64,000 nucleotides of DNA from Cyclobacteriaceae bacterium (GTDB taxonomy: Bacteria > Bacteroidota > Bacteroidia > Cytophagales > Cyclobacteriaceae): contig JAHBUC010000007.1 of assembly GCA_019638275.1 (NCBI GenBank), positions 62,001 to 126,000 of the forward strand. The letters are read 5' to 3'. The notes under the pieces were generated by a model. It was given only the letters and a program-made list of their open reading frames with translations, did not search any database and was not told the DNA's origin. Positions within the stretch are counted from its first letter, which is position 1; every line of letters starts with the position of its first letter. The translations under genes and the position numbers were made by a program. Shown in pieces: positions 33,055 through 41,028 of the stretch.

Positions 33055-33843
33055 TCAGTCCCCCAATCCATAACCTTTCATAATGCCACGCTCGGACGCT
33101 CGTACAAAGTTAATGATGTAATCCCGTTCTTCACTCTGTGGAATCGATTCAGCAATCATGTCAAGTGCTTTGGTGTTGTTGATGCCTTTCATGAAAATGT
33201 ATCGGTAGATCTCTTGAATCTCTCCAATCTTTTCTGAGGAAAATCCCCTGCGTCTTAAACCAACAGAATTTATTCCGGCATAGGCTAACGGTTCACGAGC
33301 TGCTTTGGTGTATGGAGGTACATCTTTCCTCACCAACGAACCACCCGAGATCATCACATGTGCACCCACTTTTACAAACTGGTGCAACGCACTTGCTCCG
33401 CCAATAATCGCCCAGTCGTCAATGGTAACATGGCCGGCCACCTGAACGGTATTAACTAAAATGCAGTTGTTGCCTATGATGCAATCATGCGCTACGTGCA
33501 CATAGGCCATCAGCAAGCAATTCTTTCCGATAACGGTTTTGAATTTATCGTGTGTACCACGACTGATGGTTACGCATTCGCGAATTACAGTGTTATCGCC
33601 AATATAGGTTTCCGTCTTCTCACCGGCAAACTTCAGGTCTTGCGGAATTGCCGAAATGGAAGCTCCCGGATAAATTTTTACATTTTTACCAATGCGGGCA
33701 CCGTCAAAAATAACAGCATTCGGTCCGATCCAACAGCCGTCATCAATAACCACATCTGCGGCAATGGTGGCGAAGGGTTCAATGGTAACATCCTTACCAA
33801 TTTTGGCATCCGGATGTACGTTGGCTAGGGGATGGTAACTCAT
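33055..33843 (-). CDS. lpxA: acyl-ACP--UDP-N-acetylglucosamine O-acyltransferase
   Basis: A 262-residue left-handed beta-helix enzyme that adds the first acyl chain to UDP-GlcNAc in lipid A synthesis. Hexapeptide repeats run from residue 10 to about 185. The catalytic His is His119 in YVHVAHDCIIGNNC. The C-terminal helical part (VGLRRRGFSSEKIGEI) is normal. Its start overlaps the end of lpxC/fabZ by 4 bp, so translation is coupled. It is the second cytoplasmic step gene in this operon. Confidence 0.96.
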   Translation of the reverse strand: MSYHPLANVHPDAKIGKDVTIEPFATIAADVVIDDGCWIGPNAVIFDGARIGKNVKIYPGASISAIPQDLKFAGEKTETYIGDNTVIRECVTISRGTHDKFKTVIGKNCLLMAYVHVAHDCIIGNNCILVNTVQVAGHVTIDDWAIIGGASALHQFVKVGAHVMISGGSLVRKDVPPYTKAAREPLAYAGINSVGLRRRGFSSEKIGEIQEIYRYIFMKGINNTKALDMIAESIPQSEERDYIINFVRASERGIMKGYGLGD

Positions 33844-35237
33844 GAGTCTTTACGAACGATACTGGCCGTCATGGTTCCTTCACAAACTAATGTATTGCCT
33901 ACAAATGCACGGCCGTACATTTTGGCAATACCGCGCTTAATCGGTGCAATCAGGTCGCACTGTATAACCAGTGTGTCGCCCGGCAACACCATCTTTCTGA
34001 ATCTGAAATTCTCTATTCCTAAAAAGTAAGTCCAATAGTTTTCAGGATCGGGTACGGTATTCATTACCAATATCCCACCAATCTGCGCCATGGCTTCTAC
34101 TTGCAACACTCCGGGCATAACGGGGTTACCGGGGAAGTGCCCCTGAAAGAAGGGCTCATTGGCGGTAACGTTCTTTACACCCGCTACACTTTCGCTGTCG
34201 AGGTAAATAATTTTATCGATGAGCAGGAAAGGATACCGGTGCGGCAGGGTTTGCCTGATTTTATTGATGTCCATTACAGGAGGCAAGCTCGGGTTGTATT
34301 TTGGTCTTCCCTGCTTGTCTGACTCAGCCATGGCTTTCTTCAACTTCTTGGCAAAGGCCACATTGGCTGCATGGCCTGGCCTTGCTGCCAGTACCTGGGC
34401 TTTAAGGGGTCTTCCGCTTAGTGCAAGATCGCCAACAATATCCAGCAGCTTATGTCTTGCCGGTTCGTTCTTGTAGCGAAGCTCAATGTTGTTGAGAATG
34501 CCCTCGTGCTTTACAGCAACTTTTGGTTTGCCGAGCATCTTGGCAATATTTTCAAGTTCGTCTTCTTTAACAACACGATCAACAATAACGATGGCATTGT
34601 TCAAGTCGCCACCGCGGATGAGGTTGTTTTTATACAACATCTCCAATTCATGCAAAAAACAGAATGTGCGGCACGAGGCAATTTCTTTTTCGAACTGGCG
34701 GATATCGGTTATGGAAGCATGTTGACTTCCCAATACGGGTGAGTTATAGTCAATCATTACCGTTACACGATAATCATCAAGCGGTAACGCGGCAATCTCT
34801 ACGTTGCGCGGAATTTCACGGTAGAAGATCGGTTCCTGTACTTCAAAAAAATCGCGAAGCGCATTTTGTTCTTCTGTACCTGCCGATTTTAAGGTCTCAA
34901 CAAATTCGATGGAACTTCCGTCCATAATCGGGCACTCGGGTCCATCCAGTTGGATCAGTACATTGTCAATTTCCAGGCCTACCAGTGCAGCCAGCGTATG
35001 TTCAATGGTACTCACACGTGCCCCACTTTGTTCAATTGTGGTTCCCCGCGATACATCTACCACATTATCACAGTCGGCATCAATGATAGGCGAGCCGGGC
35101 AAATCCACCCGTTGAAATTTTATGCCATGGTTAGGTTTGGCCGGCATAAAAGTCATGTTTGTTTTGGCCCCCGTATGTAGCCCCACACCCGATAAGGAAA
35201 CCGATTTTTGGATCGTCTGTTGTTTAATATTCAGCAT
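33840..35237 (-). CDS. lpxC/fabZ: bifunctional UDP-3-O-acyl-N-acetylglucosamine deacetylase / 3-hydroxyacyl-ACP dehydratase
   Basis: A 465-residue fusion. The LpxC part (1-305) has zinc ligands His80 (TIEHTLAALVG), His262 and Asp266 (RHKLLDIVGD), and catalytic His289 (ARPGHAANVAF). The FabZ part (about 318-465) carries LPHRYPFLLIDKI, then GHFPGNPVMPGVLQVEAMAQ with catalytic His367 and Glu381. The fusion is typical of Bacteroidota and links the committed lipid A step with fatty acid elongation. It has its own promoter, and lpxA is coupled downstream. Confidence 0.97.
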   Translation of the reverse strand: MLNIKQQTIQKSVSLSGVGLHTGAKTNMTFMPAKPNHGIKFQRVDLPGSPIIDADCDNVVDVSRGTTIEQSGARVSTIEHTLAALVGLEIDNVLIQLDGPECPIMDGSSIEFVETLKSAGTEEQNALRDFFEVQEPIFYREIPRNVEIAALPLDDYRVTVMIDYNSPVLGSQHASITDIRQFEKEIASCRTFCFLHELEMLYKNNLIRGGDLNNAIVIVDRVVKEDELENIAKMLGKPKVAVKHEGILNNIELRYKNEPARHKLLDIVGDLALSGRPLKAQVLAARPGHAANVAFAKKLKKAMAESDKQGRPKYNPSLPPVMDINKIRQTLPHRYPFLLIDKIIYLDSESVAGVKNVTANEPFFQGHFPGNPVMPGVLQVEAMAQIGGILVMNTVPDPENYWTYFLGIENFRFRKMVLPGDTLVIQCDLIAPIKRGIAKMYGRAFVGNTLVCEGTMTASIVRKDS

Positions 35238-35257
35238 GATTTACCGTAAAAAGATGG

Positions 35258-35290
35258 CAAATTTAACCCCGAAAGGAGGGATAATCCAAA
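35258..35290 (-). promoter_or_regulatory. promoter of lpxC/fabZ (minus strand), -33 and -7 elements
   Basis: On the minus strand TTTG (35287-35290) is followed, after 21 bases, by TAAATTTG (35258-35265). This matches the Bacteroidota consensus TTTG-N19-21-TAnnTTTG. It lies 20 bp upstream of the lpxC/fabZ start at 35237. Confidence 0.7.
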
Positions 35291-35344
35291 CCCTGTTTAA
35301 AAGGGCCTTTTCTGGTTCTATTATAACGTTTTAGGCTCGTATTT

Positions 35345-36403
35345 TTAGTCAGATTGGGATTCGACAGGGTTTCCCTTGACTTTCTTTTCGAGTTCTCTAA
35401 GGCGGTCGTTAAGGTCGGGGAGGCGTTTAAAAATGGCATACGACCGAAAGTATTCTTTCACATCGAATGCCGGATACCCGATAATTTGCACTCCCTCTTC
35501 CTTAATTGACTTGGAAATACCGGCCTGTGCGCCAATACCCGTTTTGTTTGCAATAAGCAGGTGCCCGGCAATACCCACCTGGCCGGCAATAATGCATTGC
35601 TCACCCACTTTTGTTGAGCCCGATATACCCGACTGTGCGGCCATAACCGTGTTCTTTCCAACTTCAACATTGTGGGCTATCTGAATGAGGTTATCCAGTT
35701 TTACTCCTTGCCGGATGATGGTGGCATCGCCATAAAGGGTAGCACAATCGATAACCGTATTGGCACCAATCACCACGTCATCTTCAATGATTACATTTCC
35801 CATTTGAGGGATCGACTTATATGTACCATCGTTTTGAGGTGCAAAACCAAAGCCATCACTGCCAATAACTGCACCTGCATGTAACACACAGTTGTTTCCG
35901 ATTTTTGTATCAGCATATAGCTTAACATTCGGATGAAGAATGACATTGTTGCCGATCACCGAATTGTCGCCAACATAAACATGCGGATAAATTTTTACGT
36001 TGTCGCCAATCTTAACGTTGTTGCCAATGTACGAGAATGCACCCCGGTAAATATTTTTTCCCGTTGAAGTGTTGTTGCCCATAAAGGAGGGTTCTTCAAT
36101 TCCGGTTTTTTGAAAACTTACCAGCCGATGATATTCTTCCAACAAAACCGTGAAACTGCTGTACGGATTGTCTACCAAAATTAAAGCGGCCTGAATTGTT
36201 TTGCGTGGTTTAAAATCCTTGCTGATAATTACAGCCGAAGCTTGCGTAGTGTAAATGTAATTTTCGTATTTCGGATTCGAAAGAAATGCAATCTGACCGT
36301 TTTTTGCATCCTGAATTTTTGCCAGCATGCGTATTTTGGCGCTCCCATCTCCCTGAACTTCTCCGCCAAGCATGGCAGCGATCTGACTAACGGTAAACTC
36401 CAT
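35345..36403 (-). CDS. lpxD: UDP-3-O-(3-hydroxyacyl)glucosamine N-acyltransferase
   Basis: A 352-residue enzyme that adds the second acyl chain. The N-terminal uridine-binding domain is 1-100 ([20 protein letters not shown]). A long run of hexapeptide repeats follows (for example [22 protein letters not shown]), and catalytic His lies in [16 protein letters not shown]. The C-terminal helical extension ends with [13 protein letters not shown]. The length is normal. It lies upstream of lpxC/fabZ in the same direction, with a 107-bp gap holding the lpxC promoter. Confidence 0.95.
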   Translation of the reverse strand: MEFTVSQIAAMLGGEVQGDGSAKIRMLAKIQDAKNGQIAFLSNPKYENYIYTTQASAVIISKDFKPRKTIQAALILVDNPYSSFTVLLEEYHRLVSFQKTGIEEPSFMGNNTSTGKNIYRGAFSYIGNNVKIGDNVKIYPHVYVGDNSVIGNNVILHPNVKLYADTKIGNNCVLHAGAVIGSDGFGFAPQNDGTYKSIPQMGNVIIEDDVVIGANTVIDCATLYGDATIIRQGVKLDNLIQIAHNVEVGKNTVMAAQSGISGSTKVGEQCIIAGQVGIAGHLLIANKTGIGAQAGISKSIKEEGVQIIGYPAFDVKEYFRSYAIFKRLPDLNDRLRELEKKVKGNPVESQSD

Positions 36404-36438
36404 AGATGTTTAGTTGCAGGAAAGTAGGTTTTGACTGT

Positions 36439-37665
36439 TTACAAAGATACATTTTTAGGCCAGCAGAGGTAGTTTTTTTTCACGATTTTGCTGATGGCTT
36501 TAATGCTGGGTAAATCCGAAGCCTGGGCAATATCCAATACCTGACCGTTTTTCATTAATACATTGATTTTTTGCCCTTCCGTATAGGCTTCGTTGGAAAC
36601 GGTGCCGTGCGAAAAGAGGTAAGACGTTTCAGAGCGCAATGTTCCAAATGTCCTGGCAATATCTTCCCTGACCTTTTCAACGTATGATTTTTTTATTGGC
36701 TCACTGCTTAGCAGTATACGGAAGAGCTTACGGTGGTACAACATTCCCGACAGGGTTGAAAGAATCTGATCGTCATGATTCAACCAGAACTTGATTGCGC
36801 CCCAAATGTCCTGATCATCAAGTTTTCCAAACAGGTTCAGTACTTCCGGTTTTTCCTTGAAATCCTGAAGCGTAGTATTATGTTTTAAAAAGAAAAGCAG
36901 GGCTTCACTGGCTGGTACTTGCTCACCAGCCTTAACCAGGTGTTGCGCCCGCTTGATCAGGTTCACCACCATGCGTTCAGCGCTAACCGTTGTTTTGTGC
37001 AGGTACACCTGCCAATACATCAGCCTGCGTGCATTCAAAAAGTTTTCAATACTGTAAATGCCTTTCTCCTCCACCACAAGTTGATCGTCATGCACGGTGA
37101 GCATGGCAATAATTCTGTCAACGCCAATGGTGCCTTCAGGTACTCCGCTGAAAAAGCAATCGCGCATCAGGTAATCAAGCCGGTCTATATCCAATTGACT
37201 GGCGATTAACTGGTGAAAGAACTTTCTTTCATATCCGTTTCTAAAGATTTTTAATGCCAGATCAAGCGAACCATTAAACTGCTTGTTCAGTTGTTGCATG
37301 AACAGGTAGGAGAGGCTCTCATGGCGAATGCCGGTTAGCAACGAATCTTCAAGCGCGTGGGAGAAGGGGCCGTGGCCAATGTCATGCAAGAGTACAGCAA
37401 TCAAGGATGCTTCATACTCCTTATCGTTGATGGAAATACCTTTGCTTCGCAGGCTGTCAAGCACGCGTCCCATCAGGTGTAGCGCTCCTAAGGCATGCTG
37501 AAAGCGGGTATGTTGTGCGGATGGGTAGACAAAATCGGTAAGCCCCAGTTGCTTTACATGCCGCAAACGCTGAAACCAGGGATGCTCAATAATATCGAAG
37601 ATCAGTTCACCTGGAATTTTAATGAATCCGTAAACGGGATCGTTGATTATTTTCTTTTTATTCAA
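36439..37665 (-). CDS. HD-domain protein, dGTPase/SAMHD-like
   Basis: A 408-residue HD phosphohydrolase. Likely metal ligands are His57 (HTRFQHALG) and His94-Asp95 (VLLHDIGHGPFSHALE), and the later IDRLDYLMRDCFFSG supplies an Asp. The motif pattern matches the dNTP triphosphohydrolase/SAMHD1-like family, though standalone Bacteroidota members have no proven substrate. It lies directly upstream of lpxD (35-bp gap) and divergent from porX, an arrangement I recall across the phylum. Confidence 0.88.
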   Translation of the reverse strand: MNKKKIINDPVYGFIKIPGELIFDIIEHPWFQRLRHVKQLGLTDFVYPSAQHTRFQHALGALHLMGRVLDSLRSKGISINDKEYEASLIAVLLHDIGHGPFSHALEDSLLTGIRHESLSYLFMQQLNKQFNGSLDLALKIFRNGYERKFFHQLIASQLDIDRLDYLMRDCFFSGVPEGTIGVDRIIAMLTVHDDQLVVEEKGIYSIENFLNARRLMYWQVYLHKTTVSAERMVVNLIKRAQHLVKAGEQVPASEALLFFLKHNTTLQDFKEKPEVLNLFGKLDDQDIWGAIKFWLNHDDQILSTLSGMLYHRKLFRILLSSEPIKKSYVEKVREDIARTFGTLRSETSYLFSHGTVSNEAYTEGQKINVLMKNGQVLDIAQASDLPSIKAISKIVKKNYLCWPKNVSL

Positions 37666-37728
37666 GAGAGCGCTTGAGATTAATTACCTTCGTAAAAATT
37701 ATAGAAGCCGTCTCCAATCAGTTTCATC

Positions 37729-37767
37729 TGTCAGCCTGTCCGAAGGAGTCCTTCGGGTAACCTGACA
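37729..37767. repeat. REP-like symmetrical hairpin between the HD gene and porX
   Basis: TGTCAG (37729-37734) pairs with CTGACA (37762-37767), and CCGAAGG (37740-37746) pairs with CCTTCGG (37750-37756) across a three-base loop. They are separated by a symmetrical five-by-five internal loop (CCTGT and GTAAC). It lies in the divergent intergenic region 43 bp before the porX start. It could be a repeat, a binding site or, in porX mRNA, a leader hairpin. Confidence 0.6.
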
Positions 37768-37809
37768 TGGACAGTATTTTGAAGATGACTTTTACATAAA
37801 AATTTTGAT

Positions 37810-39372
37810 ATGCAAAGATATAGCATTTTGTGGGCTGATGACGAGATTGATTTGTTGAAACCTCATATTTTGTTTCTGGAGCAACGGGGATACGACATCA
37901 CACCGATTAACAATGGTTCGGATGCCGTTGAACTGGCCAGCGAAAAACACTTTGATGTGGTGTTTCTGGACGAAAATATGCCGGGGTTGTCTGGTCTGGA
38001 AGCGTTGGATCAGATTAAAGCCAGCAAACCCAATCTTCCGGTGGTGATGATCACCAAAAATGAGGAAGAACATATCATGGAAGAAGCGATCGGTTCGCAG
38101 ATTGCTGACTACCTGATTAAACCGCTGAATCCTAACCAGATTTTACTTTCCGTTAAAAAGATACTTGACAACAGACGGTTGATTATCGAAAAGACAAATC
38201 TTTCCTACCAGCAGGAATTTAGGAAGATCAGCATGGCATTTATGGACGACATGAACCATGAACAATGGGCCGATATTTATAAGAAGCTTGTACACTGGGA
38301 ACTTCAACTCGATCAGTCAGACAATGAAGATATGAGTGAGGTGTTCGACATGCAGAAGATTGAAGCCAATGCCAACTTTGCTAAGTTTGTAATTAAAAAT
38401 TATGAGAAGTGGCTCAATGATGCCAATGCCGATAAGCCATTGTTATCGCATCAGTTGCTGAAGAAAAAAGTATTCCCTGCATTGGGCAAGGATGTTCCTG
38501 TGTTTTTGGTTGTGATTGATAATTTAAGGTTTGACCAGTGGAAGATGATCGAACCCATTATTGACGATTACTTCACCGTAACTAATGAGGAAACATATTA
38601 CTCCATTCTCCCCACTACAACGGCTTATGCGCGTAATGCTATTTTTTCGGGTATGATGCCCAGTGAAATGGCCAAAAGCCAACCCGACTTATGGGTGGGC
38701 GAAGATGAGGACGAAGGAAAGAATAATTTCGAAGATGAGTTTTTAGGCAAGCAACTCAAGCGAAACAACATCAATGCAAAGTTCTCCTATCACAAAATTA
38801 AAAACCTGGAGGAAGGACGTTCGCTGGCCGATACCGTGAACAATCTCTTTCAGAATAACTTCAATGTTATCGTATACAATTTTGTGGATATGCTTTCGCA
38901 TGCCCGCACGGATATGGCTATGATTCGTGAGTTGGCTCCGGATGAATCAGCCTATCGCTCCATTACGCGCTCTTGGTTTTTGCACTCACCGTTGCTCGAT
39001 ATTCTGAAAACCATATCGGAACGAAAAGCACAAGTGATTATCACCACCGATCACGGTACTATCCGCGTAAAGCGCCCCTTTAAAATTGTGGGCGACCGGA
39101 GCGTGAATACAAATCTGCGCTACAAGCAAGGTAAAAACCTGGGTTATGAAGGAGGAAAAGTAATGGAAGCCACGAAACCCGAACGGTTGTTCCTTCCTAA
39201 AATGAACGTATCCACCAGTTATGTGTTTGCCACCGAGGATCAATTTTTTGCCTATCCCAACAATTACAATTACTACGTTAACTTTTACAAGGACACATTT
39301 CAACATGGCGGAGTTAGCTTGGAGGAGATGATTATCCCATTAATTTTCTTAAATTCGAAGAATGCAACCTGA
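37810..39372 (+). CDS. porX: T9SS regulator PorX (response regulator with PglZ domain)
   Basis: A 520-residue orphan-type response regulator fused to an alkaline-phosphatase-superfamily PglZ domain. The receiver domain is 1-125, with phosphorylated Asp54 (VVFLDENMPGLSG). The PglZ domain occupies about 205-510, with FLVVIDNLRFDQW, the Thr-rich nucleophile loop ILPTTTAYARNAIFSG and metal-binding ITTDHGT. In Porphyromonas, PorX with PorY controls type IX secretion and gliding genes. Its presence supports a working T9SS, along with the cargo at 52074-53975. It overlaps tsaE by 11 bp. Confidence 0.94.
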   Translation: MQRYSILWADDEIDLLKPHILFLEQRGYDITPINNGSDAVELASEKHFDVVFLDENMPGLSGLEALDQIKASKPNLPVVMITKNEEEHIMEEAIGSQIADYLIKPLNPNQILLSVKKILDNRRLIIEKTNLSYQQEFRKISMAFMDDMNHEQWADIYKKLVHWELQLDQSDNEDMSEVFDMQKIEANANFAKFVIKNYEKWLNDANADKPLLSHQLLKKKVFPALGKDVPVFLVVIDNLRFDQWKMIEPIIDDYFTVTNEETYYSILPTTTAYARNAIFSGMMPSEMAKSQPDLWVGEDEDEGKNNFEDEFLGKQLKRNNINAKFSYHKIKNLEEGRSLADTVNNLFQNNFNVIVYNFVDMLSHARTDMAMIRELAPDESAYRSITRSWFLHSPLLDILKTISERKAQVIITTDHGTIRVKRPFKIVGDRSVNTNLRYKQGKNLGYEGGKVMEATKPERLFLPKMNVSTSYVFATEDQFFAYPNNYNYYVNFYKDTFQHGGVSLEEMIIPLIFLNSKNAT

Positions 39373-39832
39373 TGGTGTTACGCCAGATCTTGTATTTGAC
39401 CGGGTGTCAACTGCAGCACTTGAAGGAGTAACCAAAACGATGTTGAATCAAATCGGTGCCTATAGGGTGTGTGTGTTGCAAGGTGAAATGGGCTCCGGAA
39501 AGACCACATTGGTCAAGGCATTTGGCAAAGCTTTAGGAGTAGTGGACACAATGGCCAGCCCGACTTTTTCTTTGGTCAACGAGTATGCCACTAAATCCGG
39601 AGATAGAATTTATCATTTTGATTTATACCGGCTAAAATCGGCAAATGAGGTTTTTGATATAGGCGCGGAGGAATATTTGTATTCCGGCAAGTATTGTTTT
39701 GTTGAATGGCCGGAAAAAATTTTGACCTTACTGCCCGAGGAATATGCCGAAATACGGATTACAGTTGAAGACGAACATCACCGAACGATAGAATTTTTGT
39801 TGCATGGCAGAAAAGAAGAAAAGCGGGTTTGA
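39362..39832 (+). CDS. tsaE: tRNA N6-threonylcarbamoyladenosine ATPase subunit TsaE
   Basis: A 156-residue P-loop ATPase that drives the TsaBDE complex in t6A37 tRNA modification. Walker A is GEMGSGKTT (41-49). Other family marks are SPTFSLVNEY (switch I, the Thr conserved) and HFDLYRLKSANE, then EYLYSGKYCFVEWPEKI. The length is typical. It overlaps porX at its start (11 bp) and the AlaDH-like gene at its end (29 bp), so the three genes form one tight unit. Confidence 0.94.
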   Translation: MQPDGVTPDLVFDRVSTAALEGVTKTMLNQIGAYRVCVLQGEMGSGKTTLVKAFGKALGVVDTMASPTFSLVNEYATKSGDRIYHFDLYRLKSANEVFDIGAEEYLYSGKYCFVEWPEKILTLLPEEYAEIRITVEDEHHRTIEFLLHGRKEEKRV

Positions 39833-41027
39833 AACCCTGGCCCGCGCCAGTTTGGCACCTCAGGAAAAACTGATGGCGGTAAAAAAGGGTAAACATTCCT
39901 TTTTCCTGGGATTACCAAGAGAGATTTCTCTTCAGGAGAATCGCATTACGCTCACGCCAGATGCTGTTGCGTTGCTGGTAAATAATGGCCATGAAATATG
40001 GGTTGAAACCAAGGCGGGTGTTGGGTCAAAGTTCACCGATCAGCAATACAGTGAGGCGGGAGCAAAGATCGTATACTCTCCACAAGAGTTATATAAGGCT
40101 GATGTTATTCTGAAGATTGAGCCACCCACCGTTGAAGAAATTGAATACATGAGGCCTGGCCAAACACTAATCTCTGCGCTGCAACTTGGGCATCTTCCAG
40201 TCGAGTCGATTCAGGCTATGCTCAAAAAGAAAATCACCGCGCTGGCGTACGAGTTTATTGAAGATAAAGTAGGTGGAATGCCCATCATACGGGCCATGAG
40301 CGAGATAGCCGGCAGCAGCGTTATGCTGATTGCGGCTGAGTACCTGAGTACGGCCAACAATGGTAAAGGTGTTATTCTTGGAGGTATTACGGGTGTGCCA
40401 CCGACCAAAGTAGTTATAATTGGTGCCGGCACAGTGGCGGAGTACTCTGCGCGTGCAGCCATAGGAATGGGTGCGGAGGTGCAGATCTTTGATAACCACT
40501 TGTATAAACTACGCAGAATCAAACATCTTTTAGGGCAGCAGGTATATACGTCTACCATTGATACATTAACGCTAAGCGAATCACTCAAGACAACCGATGT
40601 TGTTATTGGAGCATTGCGTGCTGAAAAAGGCCGGGCGAGGATTGTGATCACCGAAGAGATGGTGAGCAAGATGCGACCCGATTCACTGATTATTGATTTG
40701 AGCATTGACCAGGGCGGCTGCATTGAGACTTCCGAGATTACAAGCCTGAAGAAACCTGTTTTCAGAAAGTACGATGTGATTCATTACTGTGTGCCCAATG
40801 TGGCTTCACGTGTTGCCCATACGGCCACCACAGCGCTAAGTAATATTTTTACTCCCACTATTCTGCGGGCTGCTGAAGAAGGTGGTGTTGAAGCCATGAT
40901 TTATTCGCATGCCTGGTTTATGAAGGGGGTGTACACCATTAAAGGAAGTCTGACCAATGAAGCGGTTGCCCGTAAGTTTGGATTGAAGTTTAAGAATATT
41001 GAATTGTTGCTGGCGGCAAGGCTTTAA
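39804..41027 (+). CDS. alanine dehydrogenase/NAD(P) transhydrogenase alpha family protein, catalytic residues replaced
   Basis: A 407-residue member of the AlaDH/PNT family with an N-terminal extension of about 32 residues. The N-terminal domain begins LPREISLQENRITLTPDAV, where Arg47 matches the conserved substrate Arg. The NAD-binding fold contains VVIIGAGTVAEYSARAAIG and the distal LIIDLSIDQGG. The catalytic Lys of ILKVKEP-type motifs appears as Glu106 (VILKIEPP), and the catalytic His of LFTYLHLA-type motifs as Gln127 (LISALQLGH), judging from remembered alignments. It is usually annotated alanine dehydrogenase, but activity is doubtful. Confidence 0.8.
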   Translation: MAEKKKSGFETLARASLAPQEKLMAVKKGKHSFFLGLPREISLQENRITLTPDAVALLVNNGHEIWVETKAGVGSKFTDQQYSEAGAKIVYSPQELYKADVILKIEPPTVEEIEYMRPGQTLISALQLGHLPVESIQAMLKKKITALAYEFIEDKVGGMPIIRAMSEIAGSSVMLIAAEYLSTANNGKGVILGGITGVPPTKVVIIGAGTVAEYSARAAIGMGAEVQIFDNHLYKLRRIKHLLGQQVYTSTIDTLTLSESLKTTDVVIGALRAEKGRARIVITEEMVSKMRPDSLIIDLSIDQGGCIETSEITSLKKPVFRKYDVIHYCVPNVASRVAHTATTALSNIFTPTILRAAEEGGVEAMIYSHAWFMKGVYTIKGSLTNEAVARKFGLKFKNIELLLAARL

Positions 41028-41028
41028 A

